Source of the DNA: Rhodovulum sp. P5 | Lineage (GTDB): Bacteria > Pseudomonadota > Alphaproteobacteria > Rhodobacterales > Rhodobacteraceae | Assembly: GCF_002079305.1 (NCBI RefSeq) | Contig: NZ_CP015039.1 | Coordinates: forward strand, 310,001 to 374,000 | DNA length: 64,000 bases | Direction of reading: 5' to 3' | Shown: piece by piece, positions 10,929 to 20,937 of the stretch | Numbering within the stretch: the stretch's first letter is position 1 | How the letters are laid out: the number at the start of each line of letters is the position of its first letter | Made by a program: the position numbers and the translations under genes | Notes under the pieces: generated by a model | Database searches by the model: none | What the model was told of the DNA's origin: nothing | The model's input: the letters and a program-made list of their open reading frames with translations, nothing else

Positions 10929-11681
10929 TCATGTCTTGACGTCTTCCGCCGCAGCCCCCGCACGGCCCCAGGGGGCCAAAAGGGGCACTTCGGTGCCGTC
11001 TATCCGTTTCACCGTGTCACCGATTCTGGTCGCCAGTTCGACCGAGGCATTCTGGGTCACCGCATCCGTGATCTGTTCGTTGATCGCCGGCCGGGCGAGG
11101 CTGGTCAGGCCCCCCAGCGGTTCGGACGAGAACCGGCCGTTTTGCGGCCCCGGCGTCGGAACCTTGCCCGCGGACAGTTCATCCAGAATGCGGGCAAAGC
11201 TTTCGGCCGTCAGATCCTCGTAGTAGTCCTTGCCGATCTGCACCATCGGGGCATTCGAACAGGCGCCAAGGCATTCGACCTCTTCCCATGTGAACTTGCC
11301 ATCGGTCGACAGGGTATGGGGTTTGTCGGCGATCTTTTCCTTGCACACCCCGATCAGGTCTTCCGCCCCGCAGATCAGGCAGGAGGTCGTGCCGCAGACC
11401 TGCACATGGGCGATGGACCCCGTGGGCTGCAACTGGAACATGAAATAGAAGGTCGCGACCTCGAGCGCCCGGATATGGGCCATGCCCAGCATGTCGGCCA
11501 CGTATTCGATGGCCGGGCGGGTCAGCCACCCCTCCTGCTCCTGCGCGCGCCACAACAGCGGGATGATCGCGCTGGCCTGACGGCCCTCGGGGTACTTGGT
11601 CAGCTGCGTTTCCGCCCATTTCAGGTTGGCGGGCGTGAAGGCGAAGCTTTCGGGTTGTTCATCATGCAGGCGGCGCAGCAT
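10929..11681 (-). CDS. nuoE: NADH-quinone oxidoreductase subunit E
   Basis: A 250-residue thioredoxin-fold 2Fe-2S subunit (cluster N1a), from [20 protein letters not shown]. Cluster ligands are in [11 protein letters not shown] and [11 protein letters not shown] (CX4C...CX3C). The last about 85 residues are an extension beyond the conserved core, rich in Ala/Pro. The start is fixed by the 1-base overlap (TGATG) with the stop of the preceding membrane ORF. It follows that gene and precedes the TM/helix-hairpin-helix ORF. Confidence 0.96.
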   Translation of the reverse strand: MLRRLHDEQPESFAFTPANLKWAETQLTKYPEGRQASAIIPLLWRAQEQEGWLTRPAIEYVADMLGMAHIRALEVATFYFMFQLQPTGSIAHVQVCGTTSCLICGAEDLIGVCKEKIADKPHTLSTDGKFTWEEVECLGACSNAPMVQIGKDYYEDLTAESFARILDELSAGKVPTPGPQNGRFSSEPLGGLTSLARPAINEQITDAVTQNASVELATRIGDTVKRIDGTEVPLLAPWGRAGAAAEDVKT

Positions 11682-12046
11682 CAGGCAGCTCCGGTCAGTT
11701 GGGCCAGAAGGGCGAGACCGGCAACGGTCGTCGCCGCCACTCCGGCGGTCATGTGCGAGGCGATGGGCTTGCCCGCGCGACGGTAGATCAGCGCATCGGC
11801 AAGGGACATCTCGGCAAACACGGCAAAAAGGAACGCGATCACGGCCATGTTGCCGTACCATGCCGCCCCCAACGCCAGCAGGGTGAAGCCCAGATACCGG
11901 TCGGCCATGACGGCGGGCAGGTTTTCAATCTGGTGCGACACACGGGCCATGGTCCAACGCGGGGCCACGGCAAAGCCCACGGCCAATACGCCCGTCGACA
12001 CCGCGCCTGCGGCCGAAAGCCCTATGACAACCGGCGACAGGGTCAT
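11681..12046 (-). CDS. Small membrane protein between nuoD and nuoE
   Basis: A 121-residue hydrophobic protein ([20 protein letters not shown]...) with three or four predicted transmembrane helices and no recognised catalytic motif. Both ends use TGATG one-base overlaps: the ATG with the nuoD stop, the stop with the nuoE ATG. This decides the start and implies translational coupling. It is a lineage-specific nuo passenger or assembly factor. I do not recognise a named family. Confidence 0.75.
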   Translation of the reverse strand: MTLSPVVIGLSAAGAVSTGVLAVGFAVAPRWTMARVSHQIENLPAVMADRYLGFTLLALGAAWYGNMAVIAFLFAVFAEMSLADALIYRRAGKPIASHMTAGVAATTVAGLALLAQLTGAA

Positions 12047-13256
12047 CAGCGGTCGATCTCCCCGAACACGACATCCATGGTGCCGATGATCGCGGCCACG
12101 TCGGCCAGTTGGTGACCGCGCGTGATGTAGTCGAGCGCCTGAAGGTGCAAAAAGCCCGGCGCGCGCAGCTTGGCACGGTAGGGTTTGTTGGTCCCGTCGG
12201 CGACCAGATAGACGCCGAATTCGCCCTTGGGGGCCTCGACCGCGCAATAGACCTCGCCCGCGGGCACGTGGAAGCCCTCGGTATAAAGCTTGAAGTGATG
12301 GATCAGCGCTTCCATCGAGGTCTTCATGTCGCCACGAGTCGGCGGGGTGATCTTGCCGCGGGCCAGAACGTCGCCCTTTTCCTTGCGCAACTTGTCGCAG
12401 CACTGGCGGATGATCGAGGTCGACTGCCGCATCTCCTCCATCCTGACAAGGTAACGGTCGAAACAGTCGCCGTTCTTGCCGACCGGAATCTGAAAGTCGA
12501 ACTCGTCATAGCATTCATAGGGCTGCGCCCGGCGCAAATCCCATGCAAGGCCAGAGCCGCGCACCATCACGCCGGAAAAGCCCCAGTCGAGGATGTCCTT
12601 CTCGGTCACCACGCCGATATCGGCGTTCCGCTGCTTGAAGATCCGGTTCTCCGTCAGCAGGCCGTCGATATCGTTGATGACCTGCGGGAACTCCTTCGCC
12701 CAGGTGTCGATATCCTCGATCAGCTCTGGCGGCAGGTCCTGATGGACACCCCCGGGCCGAAAATAGGCCGCGTGGAGACGTGCCCCGCAAGCCCGTTCGT
12801 AGAACACCATCAGCTTTTCGCGTTCCTCGAAGCCCCAGAGCGGCGGCGTCAGCGCGCCCACATCCATGGCCTGCGTGGTCACGTTCAGCAGGTGGTTCAG
12901 CACCCGGCCGATTTCGGAATACAGCACCCGGATGATCTGCGCCCGGCGCGGCACCTCAACCCCGGTCAGCTTCTCGATGGCCAGGCACCACGCATGTTCC
13001 TGATTCATCGGCGCGACATAGTCGAGGCGGTCGAAATAGGGCAGGTTCTGCAGATAGGTGCGCGACTCCATCAACTTCTCGGTGCCGCGGTGAAGCAGCC
13101 CGATATGCGGATCGGCGCGTTCGACGATCTCGCCGTCAAGCTCTAGCACCAATCGCAAAACGCCATGTGCAGCAGGGTGTTGCGGCCCAAAGTTGATGTT
13201 GAAGTTGCGGATTTTCTGTTCGTCCGTTCGCGCGTCGTGGAAAGCGTTGTCTTTCA

Positions 13257-13260
<4 letters not shown>
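12046..13260 (-). CDS. nuoD: NADH-quinone oxidoreductase subunit D
   Basis: A 404-residue 49-kDa subunit of the quinone-binding site. Motifs: [47 protein letters not shown], and C-terminal [29 protein letters not shown]. The quinone-site His and Tyr lie in these segments. It overlaps nuoC by 4 bases (ATGA) and the following membrane ORF by 1 base. Confidence 0.98.
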
Positions 13261-14757
<1,497 letters not shown>

Positions 14758-14819
14758 CCTTTCCACCCTCCACTTCAGCGCGCAATGTTGCATCCTGCGC
14801 GTCTGTTTTCCGACAGTGA

Positions 14820-14848
14820 CGTTAACCGTGCCACCGGGACCGGGTCAA
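14820..14848 (-). promoter_or_regulatory. Candidate sigma-70-type promoter of the nuo operon
   Basis: On the minus strand TTGACC (14848-14843) and TTAACG (14825-14820) are separated by 17 bases, about 60 bases upstream of the nuoA GTG. The -35 box is good and the -10 box weak. It lies in the only sizeable non-coding gap (14758-15014) before nuoA. Read by eye only; no transcript data. Confidence 0.4.
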
Positions 14849-15014
14849 CATGCCCGATCCTGTCTCTCGCGCCATCTGATATCGCGGTGTGCGGTGAATG
14901 TATACAGTTGTGCGCATTGAAAATTGGCCGGATTGCCGCACAGGAAAAAAACGCAGGAAATTTGTGCATTTCTCGCAATTTCGTGAAGTCACAACAGGCG
15001 CGGGAACGGATCGC

Positions 15015-15809
15015 TCAGGCCGGGTCGGCGTCGATCCAGCGGGGTTTGCGCCGGTCAAAGAAGGCCGCGATTCCCTCTTCCGCCTCCTCGCTTTCCCACG
15101 CCGCCACAAGGCGCTCGATGCTCTGCTCGATCACCGTGTCGTCGATCCGCGGGCCAAGGCTGCGAAGCTGCGCCTTGGCCTTCGCCACCGCCCCCGGCGC
15201 ACAGGCCAGATAGGGCACGATTTCCGCTTCGGTCGCGGAATCGAGTTCCGCCTCGGGCACCGATCGGGCCAGCAGGCCCAGCGCCACGGCCTCGTCCGCA
15301 CCGAACCGCCGACCGGACATGAACACCCGCCGCGCGGCGGCTTCGCCCATCCGGGCGACGACATAGGGCCCGATGGTCGCCGGAATCAGCCCCAGCCGGG
15401 TTTCGGTCAGCGCGAACCGCGCGGTATTGACGCCCACCGCAACGTCGCAGACCGAAAGCAGCCCGATCCCGCCGCCGAAGGCCTGCCCCTGCACCCGCCC
15501 GATCAGGGGCTTGGGCAGGGTGTTGAGCGCGCCCAGCATATGGGCCAGCCGCCGTGCCTCTGCCGCGCGGGTGTCGCCATCGGCCTGCATCTGGTCGCGC
15601 ATCCACGCCAGATCGCCACCGGCACAGAAACTCGCCCCCGCCCCGGTGAGGACGACAACGCGCACGTTCGGATTGGTGCCAAGGCTGTGGGCCGCGGCCT
15701 GAAGATTGTCGATCAGGCCCTTTGACAGCGCATTGTGTTTGTCCGGCCGGTTCAGCGTCACGGTCGCCACGCCCCGGCTGTCGAGATCGACGTTCAAGTC
15801 ATCATGCAT
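15015..15809 (-). CDS. liuC: Enoyl-CoA hydratase/isomerase, probable methylglutaconyl-CoA hydratase
   Basis: A 264-residue crotonase-fold enzyme. The oxyanion-hole segments are GAGASFCAGGDLAWM and IGRVQGQAFGGGIGLLSVCD, with the usual TRLGLIPATIGPYV. In the liu operon its expected step is hydration of 3-methylglutaconyl-CoA to HMG-CoA, between LiuBD and LiuE. The ATG overlaps the end of liuE by 8 bases. Substrate assignment rests on context; the fold itself is certain. Confidence 0.88.
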   Translation of the reverse strand: MHDDLNVDLDSRGVATVTLNRPDKHNALSKGLIDNLQAAAHSLGTNPNVRVVVLTGAGASFCAGGDLAWMRDQMQADGDTRAAEARRLAHMLGALNTLPKPLIGRVQGQAFGGGIGLLSVCDVAVGVNTARFALTETRLGLIPATIGPYVVARMGEAAARRVFMSGRRFGADEAVALGLLARSVPEAELDSATEAEIVPYLACAPGAVAKAKAQLRSLGPRIDDTVIEQSIERLVAAWESEEAEEGIAAFFDRRKPRWIDADPA

Positions 15810-16680
15810 GGCCCTGCCCCTCCGTCTGACTGCCGCGCATGGCCCGCGCCATGGCTGCCGCGCGCCGAACCGTTTCCAGATCCAGCCCGGTCCGGTATCC
15901 CAGCGCGTTTAGCCGCTCTGCCACCGCCTCCGTCGCCACATTGCCGGTCGCCCCCTTGGCATAGGGACAGCCGCCCAGACCACCCACCGCGGCATCGAAC
16001 ACGCGCAACCCCAAATCGAGAGACGCCTCGATATTCTCAAGCGCGCGGCCGCCGGTGTCGTGGAAATGCCCCGCGAGACGTTCCGCCGGCACCACTGTCA
16101 GAACCGCGCGCAGCATGGCCGTCACCGTCTCCGGCGTGCCCTGTCCGATAGTGTCGCCAAGGCTGATCTCGTAGCAGCCAAGGTCCAGCAGACGTTCGGC
16201 CACCTCGGCCACCTTGCCCGGTGGCGTCGGCCCGTCATAGGGGCAGTCGGTGACGCAAGAGACATAGCCGCGCATGCGCATGCCGTCGGCCCGGGCGGCC
16301 TCTGCCACCGGGGCGAAACGATCAAGGCTCTCGGCAATGGTGGCGTTGATATTGGCGCGGCTGAACCCCTCGGACGCCGCGCCGAAAATGGCGATCTCGT
16401 CCGCCTTTGCGGCCTTCGCCCGCTCATAACCCTTCAGGTTCGGCGTCAGCGCGGCATAGCGCACCCCCGGCGCCCGCGCGATCCCGGCCAGAACCTCGGC
16501 GCTGTCGGCCATCTGGGGGACCCATTTCGGGCTGACGAAACTCGCCACCTCGATCCGCTTGAACCCCGCGCCGCTGAGCGTGTCGATCAGGGCGATCTTG
16601 TCGGCGGTGGGAATCGGGTTGGGTTCGTTCTGCAACCCGTCGCGGGGGCCGACCTCAAATATCTCGACATCGTCCGTCAT
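15802..16680 (-). CDS. liuE: Hydroxymethylglutaryl-CoA lyase
   Basis: A 292-residue TIM-barrel lyase that splits HMG-CoA into acetoacetate and acetyl-CoA, the last leucine-specific step. Motifs: VGPRDGLQNEPNPIPT at the N-terminus (metal/substrate Arg-Asp), AGHFHDTGG (metal His) and the catalytic Cys238 in GLGGCPYAKGATGN, the family signature. Length is normal. It lies between gst and liuC on the same strand. Confidence 0.95.
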   Translation of the reverse strand: MTDDVEIFEVGPRDGLQNEPNPIPTADKIALIDTLSGAGFKRIEVASFVSPKWVPQMADSAEVLAGIARAPGVRYAALTPNLKGYERAKAAKADEIAIFGAASEGFSRANINATIAESLDRFAPVAEAARADGMRMRGYVSCVTDCPYDGPTPPGKVAEVAERLLDLGCYEISLGDTIGQGTPETVTAMLRAVLTVVPAERLAGHFHDTGGRALENIEASLDLGLRVFDAAVGGLGGCPYAKGATGNVATEAVAERLNALGYRTGLDLETVRRAAAMARAMRGSQTEGQGHA

Positions 16681-16764
16681 GGCCTGTTTCCGGATGCAAG
16701 AGGAGCGACGCGCAGATCAAGACCGGTTCGCCTAGGTGCCCGCCCGCGCCTTGCCCCGGCAGTG

Positions 16765-17424
16765 TCAAACATCCGGCGCCTCATAGAAATCCCGGGCGTA
16801 GATTTCCGCCGGGCCATCCTCGGCCAGCGCCCTTTGAAACCCGGCCCGCGCCTGAAGCCGCCCGAAATAGGCATCCACGGCAGGCAGCAGGTCCGCTGGC
16901 ACAAAACGGCGCGCGACCATCACGCCATAGCCCACATTCGTGTCGACCGCCGAAAAGCCCGACGGCAGCAGCCAGTCATGGCGCTCCACCACCCGGTCGA
17001 CAACCTCCAGCACCTTTTCCAGCCGCTTGGCTTCCAGCCTCATCACGGTGGGGCTGCGCATCCAGTCCTCGCGCAGCGCGATGTGCTGCTGGGTCAGGCT
17101 GGCGATGTGCTGGCCCATCGTCTCGGCAAAATGCAGCCATTCCAGCCAATCGGCGCGGTCTTCATCCCCGGGAAAGCGGCCCAGCCCGCAATCGGGGCGG
17201 GTTTCGACAAGGTATTCGGTGATCGCCCCGGATTCGAACAGAACCCGCCCGTCGATTTCCAGCGCCGGCACGCGGCCCGCGGGCGACAGGGCAAGGAATT
17301 CGGGATGGCGCAGGGACTTGTCGAAGAAAGAATGATGCACGAACTCGAAATCGAGGCCCATTTCGTGCATCAGCCACAGCGTCCGGAACGACCGCGCCTG
17401 CGCGCAGTGGTGCAGCCGGATCAT
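16765..17424 (-). CDS. Glutathione S-transferase-family protein
   Basis: A 219-residue protein with an N-terminal thioredoxin-like GST domain (LHHCAQARSFRTLWLMHEMG; SPAGRVPALEIDGRVLFESGAITEYLVE, the glutathione-binding cis-Pro and ES motif) and a C-terminal helical domain from about residue 90. The ATG at 17424 overlaps the liuD stop (ATGA), so it is part of the liu operon; a longer upstream frame is antisense-like and rejected. The substrate is unknown. It may detoxify reactive acyl-CoA or enoyl intermediates of leucine breakdown. Confidence 0.87.
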   Translation of the reverse strand: MIRLHHCAQARSFRTLWLMHEMGLDFEFVHHSFFDKSLRHPEFLALSPAGRVPALEIDGRVLFESGAITEYLVETRPDCGLGRFPGDEDRADWLEWLHFAETMGQHIASLTQQHIALREDWMRSPTVMRLEAKRLEKVLEVVDRVVERHDWLLPSGFSAVDTNVGYGVMVARRFVPADLLPAVDAYFGRLQARAGFQRALAEDGPAEIYARDFYEAPDV

Positions 17425-19370
17425 GCAAGTTCCTCTTCGGTTTCTTCCAGACGGATCAACGCCGCACCTGCCTCCACCTGCGTGCCGGGCTGCGCCAAGA
17501 GCTCCGCCACCTGCCCGTCGCGGGGGGCGGTCAGGGTGTGTTCCATCTTCATCGCTTCCAGAATGGCAAGGGGCTGACCGGCTGTCACGGCCTGTCCTGC
17601 GCTCGCCAGCACGGCTTTCACAAGGCCCGGCATCGGCGCCTCTACCACGTCGGAATGGGCCCCGGCCCCTGCGGCCCGGTCCAGCGGGTCGACCACGTCG
17701 AAACTGAAGGTGCCCTGGGCACCGCCGAAGACATGGATCGTCGCGCCCTCGCGCAGCACCCGACCGGGCGCCGTTCCCGCGATGCGCCACCCCTGCCCGT
17801 CGCGATGCGCCTCCAGCGTGGCATCGCCGATCTCGACCGTGGCGCGGCCCGGACCTTCGAACAGCACCACGCCGGCGATCTCCTCGCCCTTGTGGCGCAG
17901 AACCAGCGTGCGCCGCAGCGCCGCCCAAAGGGTGAACCCGGCCAGCGGCCCCTCGGGCGGGGCGGCCGCAGCAAGCAGGGCCGCCGCCTGCATCGGCAGC
18001 GTCGCCGGCGGTTCGACAGTCAGTTGCGCCAGATCACGGCCGATCAACCCGGTGTCGACCTCGCCCACCCGAAAGCCCGGATGCCGGGCCAGCGACATCA
18101 GGAATGCCAGATTGGTAACGGAACCTGCGACCTTGGTATCCTCCAGCGCGCGGTTCAGACGGCTAAGCGCCACCGCGCGGGTTGCCCCATGCACGATGAT
18201 CTTGGCGATCATCGGATCATAGAACGGGCTGATCGTGTCGTCCGTGCGCACCCCGGTATCGGCGCGAATGCCGGGCGGGAACGCCAGATGGGCGAGCCGA
18301 CCCGTGGCAGGCAGGAAGCCCGCGGGCACGTCCTCGGCATAAAGCCGCGCCTCAAACGCGTGGCCGGTCAGCGGGATCTGGTCCTGCCGCAGCGGCAGCC
18401 CCTCGCCCGAGGCGACGCGCAATTGCCATTCGACAAGGTCAAGGCCGGTCACGGCCTCGGTCACTGGATGTTCGACCTGAAGCCGGGTGTTCATCTCCAT
18501 GAACCAGAACCGGTCGGGATGCAGCCCCTCGGACCCGTCCACGATGAACTCCACCGTGCCGGCGCCGGAATAACCGATGGCCGTCGCCGCGCGCACCGCG
18601 GCCTCCCCCATCGCGGCGCGCATCTGGGGCGTCATGCCGGGGGCCGGGGCCTCTTCGATCACCTTCTGGTGGCGGCGTTGCAGGGAACAGTCCCGCTCGT
18701 ACAGATGCACGGCGTCGGTTCCGTCGCCGAAGACCTGCACCTCGATATGGCGGGGCTGTTCGATGTATTTCTCGATCAGGACGTCCGCATTGCCGAAGGC
18801 GCCCTTGGCCTCCGACCGGGCCGAGGCCAGCGCGGCGGCAAAGTCGTCCGCATGGTCCACCCGCCGCATGCCCTTGCCGCCACCACCCGCGACGGCCTTG
18901 ATCAGCACCGGATAACCGATGGCCTCTGCCGCGCCGGCCAGATGATCGTCGGCCTGGTTGTCACCGTGATAGCCGGGCACCACAGGCACACCCGCCTGCT
19001 CCATCAGGGCCTTGGCCGCGTCCTTCAGGCCCATCGCCCGGATCGCCGCCGCCGATGGCCCGATGAAGGTCAGCCCGGCCTCCTCCACCGCCTGTACGAA
19101 ATCGGGGTTCTCGGACAGGAAGCCATAGCCGGGATGGATCGCCTCTGCCCCGGTATCCAGCGCGGCGCGAATGATCAGATCGCCCTTGAGATAGCTTTCC
19201 GCCGGCGGGGCTGCACCGATCGGCACCGCCTGATCGGCCAGTGCGACATGGCGGGCCTGCTCATCAGCCTCGGAATAGACGGCAACGGTGGCCACGCCCA
19301 TCCGGTGCGCGGTCTCGATGACCCGGCAGGCGATCTCTCCACGGTTGGCAACCAGGATCTTACGAAACAT
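17421..19370 (-). CDS. liuD: 3-methylcrotonyl-CoA carboxylase, biotin-containing alpha subunit
   Basis: A 649-residue protein: biotin carboxylase N-terminal and ATP-grasp domains (VAGGGGKGMRRVDHADDF; FMEMNTRLQVEHPVTEAVTG), a linker, and a C-terminal biotinyl domain with Lys608 in EAMKMEH. It charges biotin with carbonate for transfer by LiuB. Adjacent liuB, liuE and liuA make the methylcrotonyl rather than propionyl assignment strong. Its start overlaps the end of the first ASCH gene by 11 bases. Confidence 0.94.
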   Translation of the reverse strand: MFRKILVANRGEIACRVIETAHRMGVATVAVYSEADEQARHVALADQAVPIGAAPPAESYLKGDLIIRAALDTGAEAIHPGYGFLSENPDFVQAVEEAGLTFIGPSAAAIRAMGLKDAAKALMEQAGVPVVPGYHGDNQADDHLAGAAEAIGYPVLIKAVAGGGGKGMRRVDHADDFAAALASARSEAKGAFGNADVLIEKYIEQPRHIEVQVFGDGTDAVHLYERDCSLQRRHQKVIEEAPAPGMTPQMRAAMGEAAVRAATAIGYSGAGTVEFIVDGSEGLHPDRFWFMEMNTRLQVEHPVTEAVTGLDLVEWQLRVASGEGLPLRQDQIPLTGHAFEARLYAEDVPAGFLPATGRLAHLAFPPGIRADTGVRTDDTISPFYDPMIAKIIVHGATRAVALSRLNRALEDTKVAGSVTNLAFLMSLARHPGFRVGEVDTGLIGRDLAQLTVEPPATLPMQAAALLAAAAPPEGPLAGFTLWAALRRTLVLRHKGEEIAGVVLFEGPGRATVEIGDATLEAHRDGQGWRIAGTAPGRVLREGATIHVFGGAQGTFSFDVVDPLDRAAGAGAHSDVVEAPMPGLVKAVLASAGQAVTAGQPLAILEAMKMEHTLTAPRDGQVAELLAQPGTQVEAGAALIRLEETEEELA

Positions 19371-19785
19371 GAGGTGCGCCTCCCAATTCCTCGATCACCT
19401 CGAAGCGAACGAAGATCATCTCCATCTCGGAATCGAACCCGCCCTGATCCCTGAAATAGGCGGCGCATCCGCGGCGCCAGTCGGCGAGGTCGTCGAATTC
19501 AGCCTGGGGCAAAACGCGGGCCTCGTCCATGTCGCAATAGCGCAGGAGTTCGACCTCGAGCGTCTTGATCGCGAAGACGGGGCGCCCCGTCCAGTCAAGG
19601 GCGATGCCAATCCGCTCCGGCTCCGGCATGAAGCCTTCGCGGGAATACTCCGCAAGGGCGGCGCTGCCCGCGGTTCTCTTGCCGGAGCGCATCTGCGCAA
19701 GCGCCTCTGCGTTGCGCTCGGCACTGTCGCCGGGTTTATAGGGATAGGCCCCGGGGAACCGGTCGAGGGCTTCGTCAAGCGTCAT
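19360..19785 (-). CDS. ASCH-domain protein, copy 1 of 3
   Basis: A 141-residue protein (MTLDEALDRFPGAYPYKPGD). It looks like an ASCH domain: a GKRTA motif (SGKRTAGSAAL), then IGIALDWTGRPVFAIKTLEV, a RYCDMDE segment and an aromatic C-terminal half (DWRRGCAAYFRDQGGFDSEM). ASCH proteins are PUA-like RNA or nucleoside binders; some are amidohydrolases or nucleases. The ATG at 19785 has a GGGA site 6 bases away; a TTG 12 bases earlier is less likely. It overlaps liuD and is one of three tandem paralogues within the liu operon. Confidence 0.75.
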   Translation of the reverse strand: MTLDEALDRFPGAYPYKPGDSAERNAEALAQMRSGKRTAGSAALAEYSREGFMPEPERIGIALDWTGRPVFAIKTLEVELLRYCDMDEARVLPQAEFDDLADWRRGCAAYFRDQGGFDSEMEMIFVRFEVIEELGGAPHVS

Positions 19786-19945
19786 GGTATGTCCCAACTA
19801 CACACGGGAAACACCGAACCGTAACATATGATTTGGCATGATCAACGCCGCCGAAAGGATAGGCGCGACACGGCGACTGCCCGGGTCGATGACGCCGCGG
19901 TTGCCCGGTGCAAGAAGGGCAATCGGACGCCCCGGAACCACCGGC

Positions 19946-20356
19946 CTAGGCTTCGAAATCCTCGATCACCTCAAAGCTGACGAAGATCATCTCCATCTCC
20001 GAATCGAAACCGCCCGCCTGCCTGAAATAGCCGCCGTAGGCGCGGCGCCAGTCTGCAAGGTCTTCGTATTCGGCCAGGGCTGCGACATGGGTTTCGTCAA
20101 TGTCGCAGTAGCGCAGTTCTTCCACGGCGAGTGTGCGGGTGGCCAGAACCGGGTTCCCCGTCCAGTCGAGGGCAATTCCGATCCGGCCGGCTTCGGGCTT
20201 GTTCTGGGTCTCTGAAACGTCGGCAAGCGCGGCACAGGCGGCCGTTCTCTTGCCCGCGCGCATTAGGGCCAGAGCGTCGGCATTGCGTTCTGCGTTTTCG
20301 CCTGGCTTGTAACGAAAGGCACCGGGATAGCGTTCTAAAGCCTCGTCGAGGGTCAT
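19946..20356 (-). CDS. ASCH-domain protein, copy 2 of 3
   Basis: A 136-residue paralogue of the flanking genes, alignable over its whole length: MTLDEALERYPGAFRYKPGE, AGKRTAACAAL, IGIALDWTGNPVLATRTLAV, RYCDIDE and GGFDSEMEMIFVSFEVIED. Copies 1 and 2 look closest. Separated from copy 1 by about 160 bases and from copy 3 by about 158 bases of apparently non-coding DNA. The conserved Lys and Thr of the GKRTA motif are kept, so it is probably functional. Confidence 0.75.
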   Translation of the reverse strand: MTLDEALERYPGAFRYKPGENAERNADALALMRAGKRTAACAALADVSETQNKPEAGRIGIALDWTGNPVLATRTLAVEELRYCDIDETHVAALAEYEDLADWRRAYGGYFRQAGGFDSEMEMIFVSFEVIEDFEA

Positions 20357-20514
20357 CGTCCGTCCTTCCAGGATTCCGGAACGTCACGACGTGTTCCGGA
20401 CACGCGAGTGTGGCGCTGCCTACACCGACAGCACTTCGCGGTTCCTCCCCCAACCGCGCAAATCGGTAGCCGAGCAACACGCGATTGGCAATCACGGTAA
20501 CCCCGAATACCGAC

Positions 20515-20925
20515 TTAGGTCTTAAAGTCCTCGATCACCTTAAAGTGACGCATCACCATCTCTGCCTCGGAATCGAAGCCGTCATTCCGGACGAAGAAGG
20601 TGCTGTATTCCCGCTGCCAGTCATCAAGGTCGACATAGCCGCCCTGCGGCCGCACGCGGATTTCGTCCATATCGCAATAGCGCAGACGCTCCACCATGAT
20701 CGTGCGGGTGGCAACCACCGGTCGGCCCGTCCAATCCAGCGCGATCTCGACGCAGCCCTCCTGAGGCACCTGCGAACTGTCATCGAATTGAGACAATACC
20801 GCGCAACCGGCCGTCTTGACCCCGGTACGAATGAGTTCGAGCATTTCGACATTCTGTTCCGCGTCCATGCCGGGACGATAGGCGAGCGCCCCGGGAAACC
20901 GATCGAGGGCATCATCAAGCGTCAT
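20515..20925 (-). CDS. ASCH-domain protein, copy 3 of 3
   Basis: A 136-residue paralogue, the most diverged: MTLDDALDRFPGALAYRPGM, with GVKTAGCAVL instead of GKRTA, VEIALDWTGRPVVATRTIMV, RYCDMDE and GFDSEAEMVMRHFKVIEDF. It follows the liuB stop by 12 bases, so it is surely in the same transcript. Biochemical role unknown; see copy 1 for the family. Confidence 0.75.
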   Translation of the reverse strand: MTLDDALDRFPGALAYRPGMDAEQNVEMLELIRTGVKTAGCAVLSQFDDSSQVPQEGCVEIALDWTGRPVVATRTIMVERLRYCDMDEIRVRPQGGYVDLDDWQREYSTFFVRNDGFDSEAEMVMRHFKVIEDFKT

Positions 20926-20937
20926 GGTCTGCGCGTC

